Source: Mesostigma viride (lineage: Eukaryota > Streptophyta > Mesostigmatophyceae > Mesostigmatales > Mesostigmataceae). From it: a stretch of DNA of 44,083 nt. Below the pieces are notes generated by a model. The model was not told the DNA's origin and did no database searches. It saw only the letters and a program-made list of their open reading frames with translations. Location: the NCBI GenBank assembly GCA_009746045.1, contig RPFO01000647.1, forward strand, positions 1 through 44,083, read 5' to 3'. Shown piece by piece: positions 1 to 9,147 of this stretch. Every line of letters begins with the position of its first letter. Within the stretch, counting starts at the first letter, position 1. The position numbers were made by a program, and so were the translations under genes.

Positions 1-339
1 ACCGGAGCCGTAGGGAGTTAGCTAGCGACACACCCAGGGGTTAATGACGTCCCATACAACGTCCCATGATCTCCCAACGGAGGCATGTTATAATTTAATT
101 TAATTTTTTTAATTTAATACAACGTCTGATACAAAGTTGTTTCAAATACAAGGTCCAGAAGGTACATATATACGATTTTTGATATATATTCATTGAGAAT
201 GATAGATTACGGAGGTGAGATAGGCATGCAACATAAGAAAAAACCCGAGAACTGGGAGAATAACCCTGAAGAAATTAATAGTAATCTGACACAGACATCC
301 AAGGATCACGCCAGCGGCACAAGGTACAACTACTATACA
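1..339. other. Non-coding flank with AT-rich tract and a diverged hairpin-core motif
   Basis: No gene is seen. Positions 37-45 (GGGGTTAAT) and 68-87 (GATCTCCCAACGGAGGCATG) resemble the hairpin core found near 37000 and 37600, and the match is followed by an AT-rich run at 88-119 made of TTTAA units. ATACAACGTC occurs at 52 and again near 117. The AT run could alternatively be the reverse complement of the A-rich tail of the minus-strand LINE that follows. Confidence 0.35.
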
Positions 340-1282
340 TCACAAAACTACACGCAGCAACAGCGCTGCCGGCCCACCATGCAGGCCTGGAAGGAATCTA
401 GACCGCATGGGTCGCGACAAAGTCGGCCCGGGTGCGCGGCGGAATAACACATCAGCCACGGTGCGAGTGAGGGCGAGTGACAGACGCTGCCGCCAATACG
501 AGGACCACGTGCGGGCCGACCACGGGGCGGTCTGACCCTCGAGGTCGAGGCGGTCTTCACGGCGCTGGCAGCACTCGTGGAAAAACTCCGCTGTCTTGGG
601 GCCCATGGCCCCGAAACTCCTCAAGGACAAAGGGGATGACCCGGTGGGGCCCACATTGCCGTATAGGAGGCAAACTTGTCGCGCTCAGCCACAGCGGCAG
701 CAGCGCCGGCATCCACAGCCGCCCGGAGGTGGCGACCGGAAAGCGGCCGAGCCACGGAGACATCGATGAGCAGGTGGCAACCCTGCCCGTCGTAGTCAAG
801 CACGGTAATGTCGGGGCGGTGGTTGGGTGAGTAGAGGGCGGCCCCATCCGCGTCCTCGCACTTAATGGTGGAGTGGGGAAAGACCGACCGAACCATGGCA
901 CACACCACCCGGAGGAGAGCGGTATGGAGATAGAGGAACCAGTTGGTTCTGCTGGCCACCCATGCACGCGATGTAGTGCGTCCCAGTAGTATCCAGAGCA
1001 AGCCCGCAGCTGCCGCAGGACGCACCCGCCGTGATGAGAGGTTGCGGGGCAAAGAGCTGGTGGCGGAGAGCGATGGCGTAAAGGGCCGGAACCAGTGTGA
1101 ACAAAGGGCTCATGGGGAGGGCGCGCAGGAATGCGGACCCCACGCTCCCCTCAAGGGAAACGGAGTGAAGCCAAGCCTTCCCCTGATCGTTCAAGCTCGC
1201 ATGCAGACCCATCCAGTCGGCACAGTGTAGTATACCCGCGTAGGTCTTTTGTTGTTTTTCATGAACGCAGGCAGGGAAGACA
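340..1282 (-). pseudogene. C-terminal Zn finger and restriction-like endonuclease of the LINE, frameshifted
   Basis: In reading order: a finger of form CX2CX9HX3C (CGSCGLALDTTGTHYIAC), then after a frame change near 940 the motif RPDITV followed by LLIDVSV. This matches the PD...D core of restriction-like endonucleases in R2/NeSL/CRE-like non-LTR elements. After another shift near 650 comes a tail with FFHECCQRREDRLDLEG and TWSSYWRQRLSLALTRTVAD, which ends near 450. In living elements the finger and nuclease recognise and nick the target DNA. Clade assignment needs a tree; the family-level call rests on motif order. Confidence 0.75.
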
Positions 1283-2756
1283 CTAGGACTGACGACAGTG
1301 GACACGCCGGGCGTGCCCCGGGGCAGGCGACGGTGGACGGCCTGAGCGGGCGGACGAGGTCGCAAGCCTGCTGGATCCCGAGGTAAGAATCCTGCACAGC
1401 CTGCACAAAGGGAAAGGGGGATGGGGTGACCAAGTCGGGAATGGCGCTGACGGCGCTGGGACCAACCGGCGGATCTCCGCCCAGGCCTGAGCAACAGAGC
1501 CAAGGAAGGCGGCGGGGGCGAGGCGGGCGGCGCGGGTGAGCCCACACCCGCCCATGCGGCAGGGGAGGGTGGCCAAGCGCATGGAGTGAGCTGGCAGGCT
1601 AGGGCCGGGGAGGAGCACCTGCAAGGCGGCCTGAATGCGCTCGTCATGGCCTTCCGCGGCAAGCCGCACCAAGTGGGGGGGAGCGCCACGGAGCCAGTGA
1701 ACCACCCGCGGGTGGGCGCAAAACCACAGGAGGAGCCCTTTGGTCTGGGGGTCCTTGAGGCGCGCCCAAGTCTCAAGGACATGGGTGCGCTGTTCCACGG
1801 TGGCCCGGAGCTCCTCTTCGACGTAGGCAGGGTCACCCACAGGGACGCCCAGGCACGAGAAACCGCGCGCCCGCGCCAATGCCCCCGGGATAGCCGCGGG
1901 GAAGCCAGAGCAGTCCCCCTGGGGCGAAAAGACTGCACACTTGGGGAGGGTGAGCCGAAGGTTGATGGCCGCCATGGCCACTTCAAGGGCAGCCAGGGCG
2001 GCAACCACAGCGTCGGCCGGGCCAAGGGCATGGATATCGTCCATGTAGGCGAGGAGCACGACATCCGGGTGCGCAGCGTGGACACCTTGGAGAGCCTTGT
2101 GCAGCGGGGCAGACAGGTAAAAGGGGCCGAGGGGGTCACCTTGCTGGGTTCCCGTGCGGGAAGCGATGTCGGCGAACGTCCCATCCTCCATGAGGAAGGA
2201 GAGTTGAGTGGGTTCGCCGTAGCAGGCTGCTGTCCACGCAAGAAGGTCAGGGAACGCCTCGCCGACGGCCTCAAAGATGCTAGCCTTGGTGACAGCATTG
2301 AACGCATTGTGGCAATCCACCTTCAGCGCCACATGGGTCGGATGCGTCTCGAGGTAGGCCTGAACTGTGTGCACGATGATGTCGCTGCCCCTTTGGTGGC
2401 GACGCCAAGCTGGGCCGCGACGGACTCCTCAGTATCACTCCGGTTGGGGCAGAAGTAGGCGCGAAACTCGGGGCCTTTTGGCGACAAATGACCTTACTCA
2501 CCAGCTTGCGTAGGACCTCGCCGCAAGCAATGGGACGAACGCGGCCAGCAGGCGGGGGGACGTCGTCTTTCAGGAGGGCAATGAGGCGTGCCCCAGCCAG
2601 CCAAGGGCGCGCCGCGGGGGCCAGGGACCCCGCGGCCAAGTCGGCGGCAGCCTCAAAGAGTGCGGTCGCCCCGCCATGGCCCGCCATCACGGAGAGGTGC
2701 TCGTAGCGCCAGCCTGAGGGGCCGGTGGAGGAGGCGTTCGGCAGATCCTTCAGCAC
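1283..2756 (-). pseudogene. Non-LTR reverse transcriptase, frameshifted
   Basis: The fragment starting at 2756 reads GPSGWRYEHL and later RPIACGEVLRKLVSK, typical of the RT fingers region. A change of frame between about 2500 and 2374 leads into the palm: DCHNAFNAV (first catalytic Asp region), GTQQGDPLGP, and then the catalytic box AYMDD at about 2035-2060, followed by LRLTLPKC. Another frame change near 1440-1470 continues into a VTPSPFPFVQ segment. The catalytic aspartates are present, but the frame breaks exclude a working product. In a live element this enzyme would copy element RNA at a nicked chromosomal target in the nucleus. The large plus-strand ORF over 1586-2458 is a GC-rich shadow. 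Confidence 0.85.
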
Positions 2757-2973
2757 AGCCGTGAAGATTAAAAATATAATGACTTACAGCAGAGACTTAC
2801 CGCCTCGTCTGCCATTACAGTAGAGGACAGCTCGGATGAGGATTACATCCCCATCTAGTGCTTAACGGTTGGGGGATGATGCAGACGATGTTTGTTTAAA
2901 CTTTTGTGTAATTATTTTTCTAATGAGATTAGCATAGTACTCCGTGGCATGCCTTTGCGCATGACACGCAAGT

Positions 2974-2995
2974 ACTTACTTACTTACTTACTTAC
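2974..2995. repeat. (ACTT)n microsatellite
   Basis: Five and a half consecutive ACTT units ending in ACTTAC. Confidence 0.8.
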
Positions 2996-3064
2996 AGCAG
3001 AGTGAAATCACTCAAACCAAAGCAAACGCCCAGCTATAATAAACCTATATTGTCCAAAAACCAA

Positions 3065-3084
3065 ATGTCCTCATTTGAGGACAT
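3065..3084. repeat. 20-bp palindrome ATGTCCTCA-TT-TGAGGACAT
   Basis: Nine-base arms are perfectly complementary around TT. The same arms recur in the larger palindrome at 20683-20708. Confidence 0.85.
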
Positions 3085-3349
3085 AGTCCTCGTTTGAGAC
3101 GGGGGGGGTCAGGGGGGCGGTTTTGGCGCCAAAGTTGGTCCTGAGGATCCCTGGTGGGTTTTGGCGCGAAACTGGGATAGGTACTGAGCGCGCCAAGCCC
3201 CCGGGGTCGACAGGGGCCGACCGTACCTGGAAAATATGAGGCGAGGAAAAGTACCTACTACAGCAAGAACGTTGCAATGTAATCGAGCATTTTGTCGAGT
3301 GACGGCTATGGGGTCGTTCCAGTTCTGAGGCTTGCCTGAACGTTATAGG

Positions 3350-4052
3350 TGTAACAACCAAATGTTACATCCAAAGTTTTCCTACTGTTGAATCTTATTA
3401 TGAGTTCTTTAGGACAATTATTTGAGAAGTTAGGAGGCTTCGACGTCTGATAGATATTGGGCCTGCTGAGATCTGTCGAATCTATTGTTCTACCCTCATT
3501 GGTCGTGGCCTGATCCACGTAGGGTACTTTGCATGGTGTTGTTTAGTCAGTCATAGATTCTCTGCAGTACCGTTGTACCTGGTGGATTTGGTTCCAGGTC
3601 ATTGAGATTTCGTATGTGCTGGCTTTGTGTTGTGTGGAGGATTCGGAGGCTAAGATCTTATCTTGAGTGATCCTCACTTTTGATTGGTCCTTCCGGGTTA
3701 GGGTTGGATGGATGCTGCGTGCACGATGACTTTTATCCTGTTTGGGGCGGCCGTGCATGTGTGCGTACGTGAGAGCTAAAGCTATGGTGTAATTCAAGGG
3801 TTTCCTTGTTTCATCAATCAAACAACCCTTGCCAAAAGTCAACTATAACTTCAACAGATAGTCGACTTGGATATAACTTGTCTGTTGTGTCTAACAAGGG
3901 TGGGGACTCATTCCCTTAACTGTTGAAGATCCATCTTCATTGCTTCTCTGGACGTGAAGTTATCTGTCGTGACTCCAACCCAGGTATAAAGATCTTTTCA
4001 CGCTAATGTTGATACTGAGGCTGTTGCAAACACAACATTTTTAGTCGTTACA
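3350..4052 (+). repeat. 5' LTR of the chromovirus
   Basis: 703 bp with terminal inverted repeats TGTAAC/GTTACA. An antisense 99-codon ORF inside it recurs in the 3' LTR only because the LTRs are identical. Confidence 0.95.
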
Positions 4053-4070
4053 TTGGTATCGGAGGTTTCT
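4053..4070 (+). promoter_or_regulatory. Primer-binding site of the chromovirus
   Basis: TTGGTATCGGAGGTTT directly follows the LTR. It resembles the TGGTATCAGAGC primer site complementary to the 3' end of initiator tRNA-Met. The element at 22661 has a similar TGGTAGCGGAGGTTT after its LTR. Confidence 0.7.
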
Positions 4071-4274
4071 ACCTAGGTGTTGGTTGTCTTGACAGTATTA
4101 GTTCACGATTAACAATGGAATTCTTGCCAGACCCAGAGAGGGTACGTTATGCTGTGTATTCGGACAGTTCTTAAGAGTGTGACTCATCCTTATGTGACAG
4201 TCTTGCTCTGAGAACTGCCTTGAGCCCATAAGTCTCTAACGTTCCCCAGTCCGGCATGCGCGACCCATGGAGTG

Positions 4275-6062
4275 ATGAGTAACCCGGAGACACAACCACC
4301 GTTATCAAGTAAGAGAGTTGAAGATGCAACCACATCTTTAGCAGCTCAACGGACGACCGGTGATGAAAGGGTTTCATCATCTACTCCCAGACGTCAACTA
4401 TTTGGAGATACCACCTTAATGTCTGCTTCCCGCAGATATTCGCTGTCGGTCGGCCCAAAGTTCTCCATCTTGCCCCTCGGTGTGCAACCAGGCGAGCCCT
4501 CCCTGCGTGGCATTGGTAGAGGTGGACCCCGGTTTTCCAACGTGGAAGACACGCGTTCACCAGCACCCGAATACGGTTCGGCTATTCGTTTTGGCTACAA
4601 CACGGTGCCGGGGCGAGACGGCACTCGGCTAGCGGCTGACGAGCTGACAGCGGAGAAAATCCGATTACAACATGAACGTGAGGAAGCTGCGAGAGCTAGA
4701 AGTGTGGCGGAAGCGCTGGAGAAGAGTGTGGGTAGGACTATTGCGCGTGTGCAGCAACTTGAGTCGCAAGGGCAGGCGGGCGATGGGGAGTCTGTTTTCG
4801 TGGATCAACCGTCTCCTACACTGGGTACACGAAGGGTATATGCGGTTGACGCTCCTTTTGTTGATGAAGGGACAGAGGTACAGGGGAATGAGCCTCCACG
4901 GCTCTCGGTGGCTGCGACAATGCCGAAGAGTCAGAATGCACCACACGCCCCAGTGATGGAGCTCACGTCTTTGTATCCTCGTACTGTTCCTTTTCCCAAG
5001 GTGGAGTCGGTAGACAAGCTATCGCTGACCAACCTAACCCATCGCAGCTTTGACCATTTCTCCACCAAGTTTCAGGATGTCTTCGCTATCCATTTCGCCA
5101 ACTACGGGCCCAAGGCAGAGGAACGTCTCACGATGGACATCCAGAAGAGAATGGTTAGGCAGCGGATGAGCGACAGTGCCAGCGACCGGTTTGATGAGTT
5201 TTTGCGTTCTGTGGCTGGACGTGCGTGTACCGACCTCCCCTCTCTCCTATTGGGCTTTCGCCGGTTTCTGTTACCCCAGGATCAACTTCGCATGGATCGG
5301 GACGCATTGGCTAGCTGTACGCAGGCTGGGTTGACGCTGCCACAGTTTGTGGAGCAATTCACCAACCTTAGGGCCAAGATTCCCCAATGCTCTGACGCAG
5401 AGGCGCTTCACAGACTACTGCATGGCATGGCTCCACACGTGCGACTGGATGTGGACAAGCACTTCTCCCAGTTCGACTACGTGGACTGGCAATGGGACAA
5501 AGTGTTGTCTTATGTGCTCACCCTCTGTCGTGTGCCTGCTTTTTCTGTCAAGTGGGAGCCTGTGGCCACGCCAGTGCCACCCATCAAGAAGTCCCTGAAC
5601 CAGCTGGATGACCTCCTGGGAGAGCTCAATGCTTTGGATCCCACCCAGGGTAACTGTTTTATCTGCAACCAGCCAGGTCACTTCGCACGGGACTGCCCCA
5701 GACGGGACCAGTTTCCCCCTGCCACGAGAGGACCTTTTGGCGCCCTGCCATCTCCCAGGCCACCCAGCCTTCCTCCTGGCGTTCCTGCTGGCGATCACCG
5801 GATGCAGCCAGGGTTCCAGCCTAACTTCCAGCCCTCTGGGAGGTTCCAGTCCCGCGCTCGGCCCTTCAGCAGACAGGATAAGCGTCGGATGGTGAACGCT
5901 CTCATGCAGCTGCTGGCAGATGAGGAGGATGGGGGGACGAGGATGAGCCTACAGCACCACCTGAGCAGCTTTCACCATCAGGCAGTGGAGCAACTCCAGA
6001 CCCACCTGAGTCAAAAAACTAGTTGGGTCCCCAGGTCATCCTTTTGTCATGGCCAGGTCTGA
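4275..6062 (+). CDS. gag: Gag polyprotein of the chromovirus
   Basis: One open frame of about 595 codons. I place the start at ATG 4275; the preceding in-frame codon is GTG. The first 130 residues are Ser/Arg-rich, followed by a charged helical stretch (EEAARARSVAEALEKS). The middle, about residues 250-430, has the helical, tryptophan-containing character of a retrotransposon capsid. A CX2CX4HX4C zinc knuckle (CFICNQPGHFARDC) lies near residue 463, followed by a Pro-rich basic tail. It should assemble cytoplasmic particles and bind element RNA. Its end overlaps the pol ATG by 14 nt in another frame, so pol is made by reinitiation or frameshifting. Confidence 0.9.
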   Translation: MSNPETQPPLSSKRVEDATTSLAAQRTTGDERVSSSTPRRQLFGDTTLMSASRRYSLSVGPKFSILPLGVQPGEPSLRGIGRGGPRFSNVEDTRSPAPEYGSAIRFGYNTVPGRDGTRLAADELTAEKIRLQHEREEAARARSVAEALEKSVGRTIARVQQLESQGQAGDGESVFVDQPSPTLGTRRVYAVDAPFVDEGTEVQGNEPPRLSVAATMPKSQNAPHAPVMELTSLYPRTVPFPKVESVDKLSLTNLTHRSFDHFSTKFQDVFAIHFANYGPKAEERLTMDIQKRMVRQRMSDSASDRFDEFLRSVAGRACTDLPSLLLGFRRFLLPQDQLRMDRDALASCTQAGLTLPQFVEQFTNLRAKIPQCSDAEALHRLLHGMAPHVRLDVDKHFSQFDYVDWQWDKVLSYVLTLCRVPAFSVKWEPVATPVPPIKKSLNQLDDLLGELNALDPTQGNCFICNQPGHFARDCPRRDQFPPATRGPFGALPSPRPPSLPPGVPAGDHRMQPGFQPNFQPSGRFQSRARPFSRQDKRRMVNALMQLLADEEDGGTRMSLQHHLSSFHHQAVEQLQTHLSQKTSWVPRSSFCHGQV

Positions 6063-6298
6063 CCTGCCTGCTGTTGACGTTAGGCCAGTGAACACTGTGG
6101 GTGCTTCTGACCCTGCTGTCCCTGTGGGGCCCCCTGTACCAGGTCACTTACTCAAGTTTCAGGCTAGGCTCCTCAACGTGCCAGTTCCCTTGGCTCAGCC
6201 AGCTTGCTTGTTTATGATTGATTCTGGTGCTGGCAGTAATTATATTGCTGCATCCTTGGTGCAGGAGTTGAAGTTGCCTGTGTTTGCCCACCCCACAC
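6049..6298 (+). pseudogene. pol: Start of chromovirus pol: first part of the protease, cut by insertion
   Basis: The frame opens with ATG at 6049, inside the end of gag. The retropepsin active site MIDSGAGSN is at 6217-6240 (Asp codon 6220-6222). Coding sequence is cut after 6298, where the nested element begins. Frame is kept with the downstream part from 13955 once one copy of the CACAC duplication is removed, so the interruption is the only visible lesion in pol. Confidence 0.92.
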
Positions 6299-6770
6299 AG
6301 TTAGTCTCCATGCTTTGCTGTAGACTAAGTCTCAAAGGCATTGTGAATACAACGTATGAATAAGCCTTGTAAACCCACGTTGGTATGTGAATATAAATAC
6401 CACGTGGGCTATGCAGATAGGGATGCTAGTCGAGTCGCATACGTTTCCCTAGATAGGTACTTTGGGTACTGAGGTACGTGACAGATGTCAGTACCCAGTA
6501 TACGTAGTGTCCTGTCATTGGACGGTACTAGAGTATCCTAGATAGGGACCGTACTGCAGCGTGCATTGATTTGTGATCGCACGATGCAGTGACTAGGCAG
6601 CTACCTGTCATCGTGCGGCCTCGGGCCAACGGTCTGCACCCAACGGTCACTGGCGGCGCAGCCGGTGAGAGGAACGTTGATAAAGGGTAAACCTATTTTC
6701 TAATGAACCAAGCAATTCATTGCTCCAAGCTTCAGTGTTCTCAAGCAATATATCCCACCGCATTCTAACT
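6299..6770 (+). repeat. 5' LTR of the copia-like element
   Basis: 472 bp, starts AGTTAGTCTCC and ends CATTCTAACT. The boundaries are fixed by the duplication CACAC and by the restored pol frame of the host element. Confidence 0.93.
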
Positions 6771-6788
6771 TGAATTTTATTTGCTACC

Positions 6789-8021
6789 ATGGCTATCACG
6801 AACAAGAATGTCGCTAAGAAGCTTACCTACAACGAGGATGATGATGGGCAGGATCGGCGGATGCCCAGAGACAACAACAAGAAGCCGGCTGGCGATGCGG
6901 CCATTTCCAAGAAAAAGAAAAAGAACAAAAAGACTCACAATGGTTGCCAGGACGAGGGGACGGCGGCTGCAAAGCCGACCGACCTACCCCCCTCCCCTGC
7001 GAGGCCGGAGGCCGAGACGGCTCCCCCCGGGGAGACCGGCTTACCCTCGACTCCGGCGGCCGCCCCAGCCGCAACCACGGCTGGCGCGGCCATGGCTGCG
7101 GAGACCTCGGTGGTAAACCCCACTGAGGCTCCACAGTCCGGCCCCACGTTGCCATCTCTTCGGGAGCGTATGCCCCGTCAGACGGCCTCGGTGGCACCGG
7201 ACGGGACGATTACCTTTCGTCCCGCCACATCAAACCTTAATGTCCCTTTCGCCCAGGGACATAACCACATTGAGCTAACGTTTGGGCGACCCTCTGCGTC
7301 CCTTCTTCGCAAGAAGAAGGACATGGAGAGTATTAAACTCGCACGGGTGGTGCGAAAACCTGTGGAACCCATCGCCGGACAACCAATGTCCGACGATGAG
7401 GTATCCGACACTGCCAGTCTCCCCGATGGGGAGACTGAGATCAATCTTACCCCAGCGCTCCTGGCGGTCGAGCAGGCCGCGCTGGTGGCAAATGAAGAAC
7501 GCCGAGAGCGGCAGCGGGACCGAGAGGTCCGCCGAGAGGCGGCTTTTCGGCTCGCCGCTAAGCGGCAAGAATATGAAGAGGAAGCCGCCCGTCGCCTGGC
7601 TACCCACCAGGCGATGGCGGACGCGTACCGCGAGGCCACCCAGCGGTTACGTGACCTCTTAAAAAATGCTGACTATCCCATGGACTATGCGGACAGTCAA
7701 GACCTGGCCGAGCTTGCTCGGTCAGCACACTTTAAAACCATGTCCTCCATCACCCAAGCCAGGGTCACGGAGGCCATCTTGGCCAAACATGGGGTGGTAG
7801 CTGAAGAAGCCCCCCCGCTGGAAACCACCAGCAAGAAACCCTCTCCCCCCCAACCCCTGCAGTACAAGGAGGGACTGCTGGCCCTGGGCGCGAGGAAGGG
7901 CAAAGAGGCGGACTGTCCAGTCCGGCCTGCTATGATCATGGGAGAACCACTCCCTGACATACCCGAGGATGAGGCTGCTTTCAGGCAGCCCTCCGGGAGC
8001 ATGAGGTACGCAAGGAGATGA
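6789..8021 (+). CDS. gag: Copia-like gag, N-terminal part
   Basis: Starts at ATG 6789, only 18 nt after the LTR. About 410 codons. The N-terminus is strongly basic (KKKKKNKKTHN), then Ala/Pro-rich, followed by a highly charged helix from about residue 225 (ERRERQRDREVRREAAFRLA), probably a coiled coil. The charged helix clearly continues after the stop in the -1 frame (ALREHEVRKEMKRLMREEA), so the true frame changes at TTTC 7979-7982. The stop TGA overlaps an ATG (ATGA, 8018-8021). No domain of known function was recognised; it is called gag by position and composition. Confidence 0.7.
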   Translation: MAITNKNVAKKLTYNEDDDGQDRRMPRDNNKKPAGDAAISKKKKKNKKTHNGCQDEGTAAAKPTDLPPSPARPEAETAPPGETGLPSTPAAAPAATTAGAAMAAETSVVNPTEAPQSGPTLPSLRERMPRQTASVAPDGTITFRPATSNLNVPFAQGHNHIELTFGRPSASLLRKKKDMESIKLARVVRKPVEPIAGQPMSDDEVSDTASLPDGETEINLTPALLAVEQAALVANEERRERQRDREVRREAAFRLAAKRQEYEEEAARRLATHQAMADAYREATQRLRDLLKNADYPMDYADSQDLAELARSAHFKTMSSITQARVTEAILAKHGVVAEEAPPLETTSKKPSPPQPLQYKEGLLALGARKGKEADCPVRPAMIMGEPLPDIPEDEAAFRQPSGSMRYARR

Positions 8022-8184
8022 AGCGTCTCATGCGGGAGGAGGCCAGGAGGAGAGCAGAGGCAGACACCCCTGCCCGCCCCTCCACCGATGGGGCTGGACC
8101 CAGTGGGGTTACCCGGACACCCCCGGGCTCCCCCAGGGCCACCATGACCCCCCTCCCCCTCCCCCACCACCCCAGGTTCGCCCT

Positions 8185-9147
8185 GTGGGTTGGGGCCCCC
8201 TCCCAAACCAGGGGGGGTGGCCAGGACCCCAGGAGGCCCTGGGGGGAGGTGCAGAGGTGCCACAGGCACCCAACAGGCCTGCTGAGGCCCCCCCAAGGAG
8301 CGGGGATGTCCTGGAACAGCTCGCCATTCTCCAGGCCCAGCTGGCCTCGTTGCAAGATCAGCAGTTAACAGCTAACCAGCTGCAAACTGTCGAGGGCCTG
8401 CGCGCCCTGATGTCGCGGTATGAGCGGGGGACCATCAACCTGGACCCCACCCGCCTGCAACAAGCAACCGACAGCTTCTTGAGGGCCAACCCCCCTCTCA
8501 CAGGTGTGTTTAACCCTCATAAAAAGGAATCCAAAATCAATATTGCTGGCTTGCCTGAGGGTCACACTGTTGAACAAGCTAAGCAATTTGTTTTTGCTTT
8601 GGAGTATGGGATGGAAGGTCTTAACCTTAGACATCAGTTTAAGGCTCTCAGGGCCTCCTCCACATTCCATCAATCATCTCCTGCAATCAGAGCATTGATT
8701 CAAACCTATCAGGAACGTACCCTGACACCTGAAGCAGCCATTGAACAGTGGCCTACCTTTATCACTGATCTGAAACAGCTAGTGCTTACCAATAACCACA
8801 TGGAAGCAGTAGAACGTTTCAACTGGCTTGCTGCATATAAGGTGAACAAGAATAACCTCTCTGGGGATGCAAAAACATACAGGGTAATGATTGAGAAAGA
8901 CCTTGAGCTTCTCAAGCTCCAACCAAGGTATCTCATCCACACCTGGCTAACAAAAGCTAATTTGCAACCTTCTGTCCTGGCTACCCTGCTTACAGGCCTC
9001 AAGTCCCTCTGGGACAACTTCAGAGCTGCCATGCTCTATATCGAGGAGGCAGTGGACCCCCTGGGTACTGGCAACAACCAGGCCCAGGACCCCAAGGTCC
9101 AGGGTGTCCAAGGCCACAAACGCAAGGGGCAGGCCAGCCAGGGGGGG
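8185..9147 (+). CDS. gag: Copia-like gag, capsid part
   Basis: The open frame is called from GTG 8185, but coding probably continues from the Pro-rich stretch before it, after a second -1 change in a C-rich tract (about 8140-8175). It carries GDVLEQLAILQAQLASLQDQQ, a likely coiled coil, then a helical region of about 250 residues with Trp residues (IEQWPTFITDL, FNWLAAYK, IHTWLTK, LWDNFRAA) of gag-capsid character. At 9141-9147 there is a run of seven G. Reading as G GGG GGG, a -1 slip leads into the Asn-rich nucleocapsid and integrase frame. In the zero frame, translation would run on to 9417 through an artefactual Thr-rich stretch. Confidence 0.7.

Larger units (their letters stand above)
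340..2756 (-). mobile_element. 5'-truncated, frameshifted non-LTR retrotransposon (RT plus restriction-like endonuclease)
   Basis: Minus-strand fragments in all three frames line up into one protein order: RT, then a CCHC-type finger, then an RPD...D endonuclease-like motif, then a conserved C-terminal tail. This is the layout of early-branching non-LTR elements that carry a C-terminal restriction-like endonuclease instead of an N-terminal APE endonuclease. At least five frame changes show that it is dead. The 5' end stops abruptly near 2756, as expected from incomplete target-primed reverse transcription. No target-site duplication was found. A second copy of the tail lies at 20805-20990. 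Confidence 0.85.
2757..3344. other. Non-coding gap; weak host-exon candidate and short repeats
   Basis: No supported gene. A splice-acceptor-like CCATTACAG ending at 2820 is followed by a short acidic reading frame (EDSSDEDYIPI, then a stop at 2856-2858), which could be the last exon of a host gene, but the evidence is slight. An ACTT tetranucleotide run lies at 2974-2995 and a palindrome at 3065-3084. G-rich runs occur at 3100-3120. Confidence 0.3.

Noticed and set aside
1586-2458. 290-codon plus-strand ORF
   Set aside because: It is opposite the RT palm region with conserved motifs on the minus strand; high GC keeps the shadow open.
3543-3842. 99-codon minus-strand ORF, repeated exactly at 18737-19036
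   Set aside because: It lies antisense in the LTR and is identical only because the two LTRs are; no domain or independent support.
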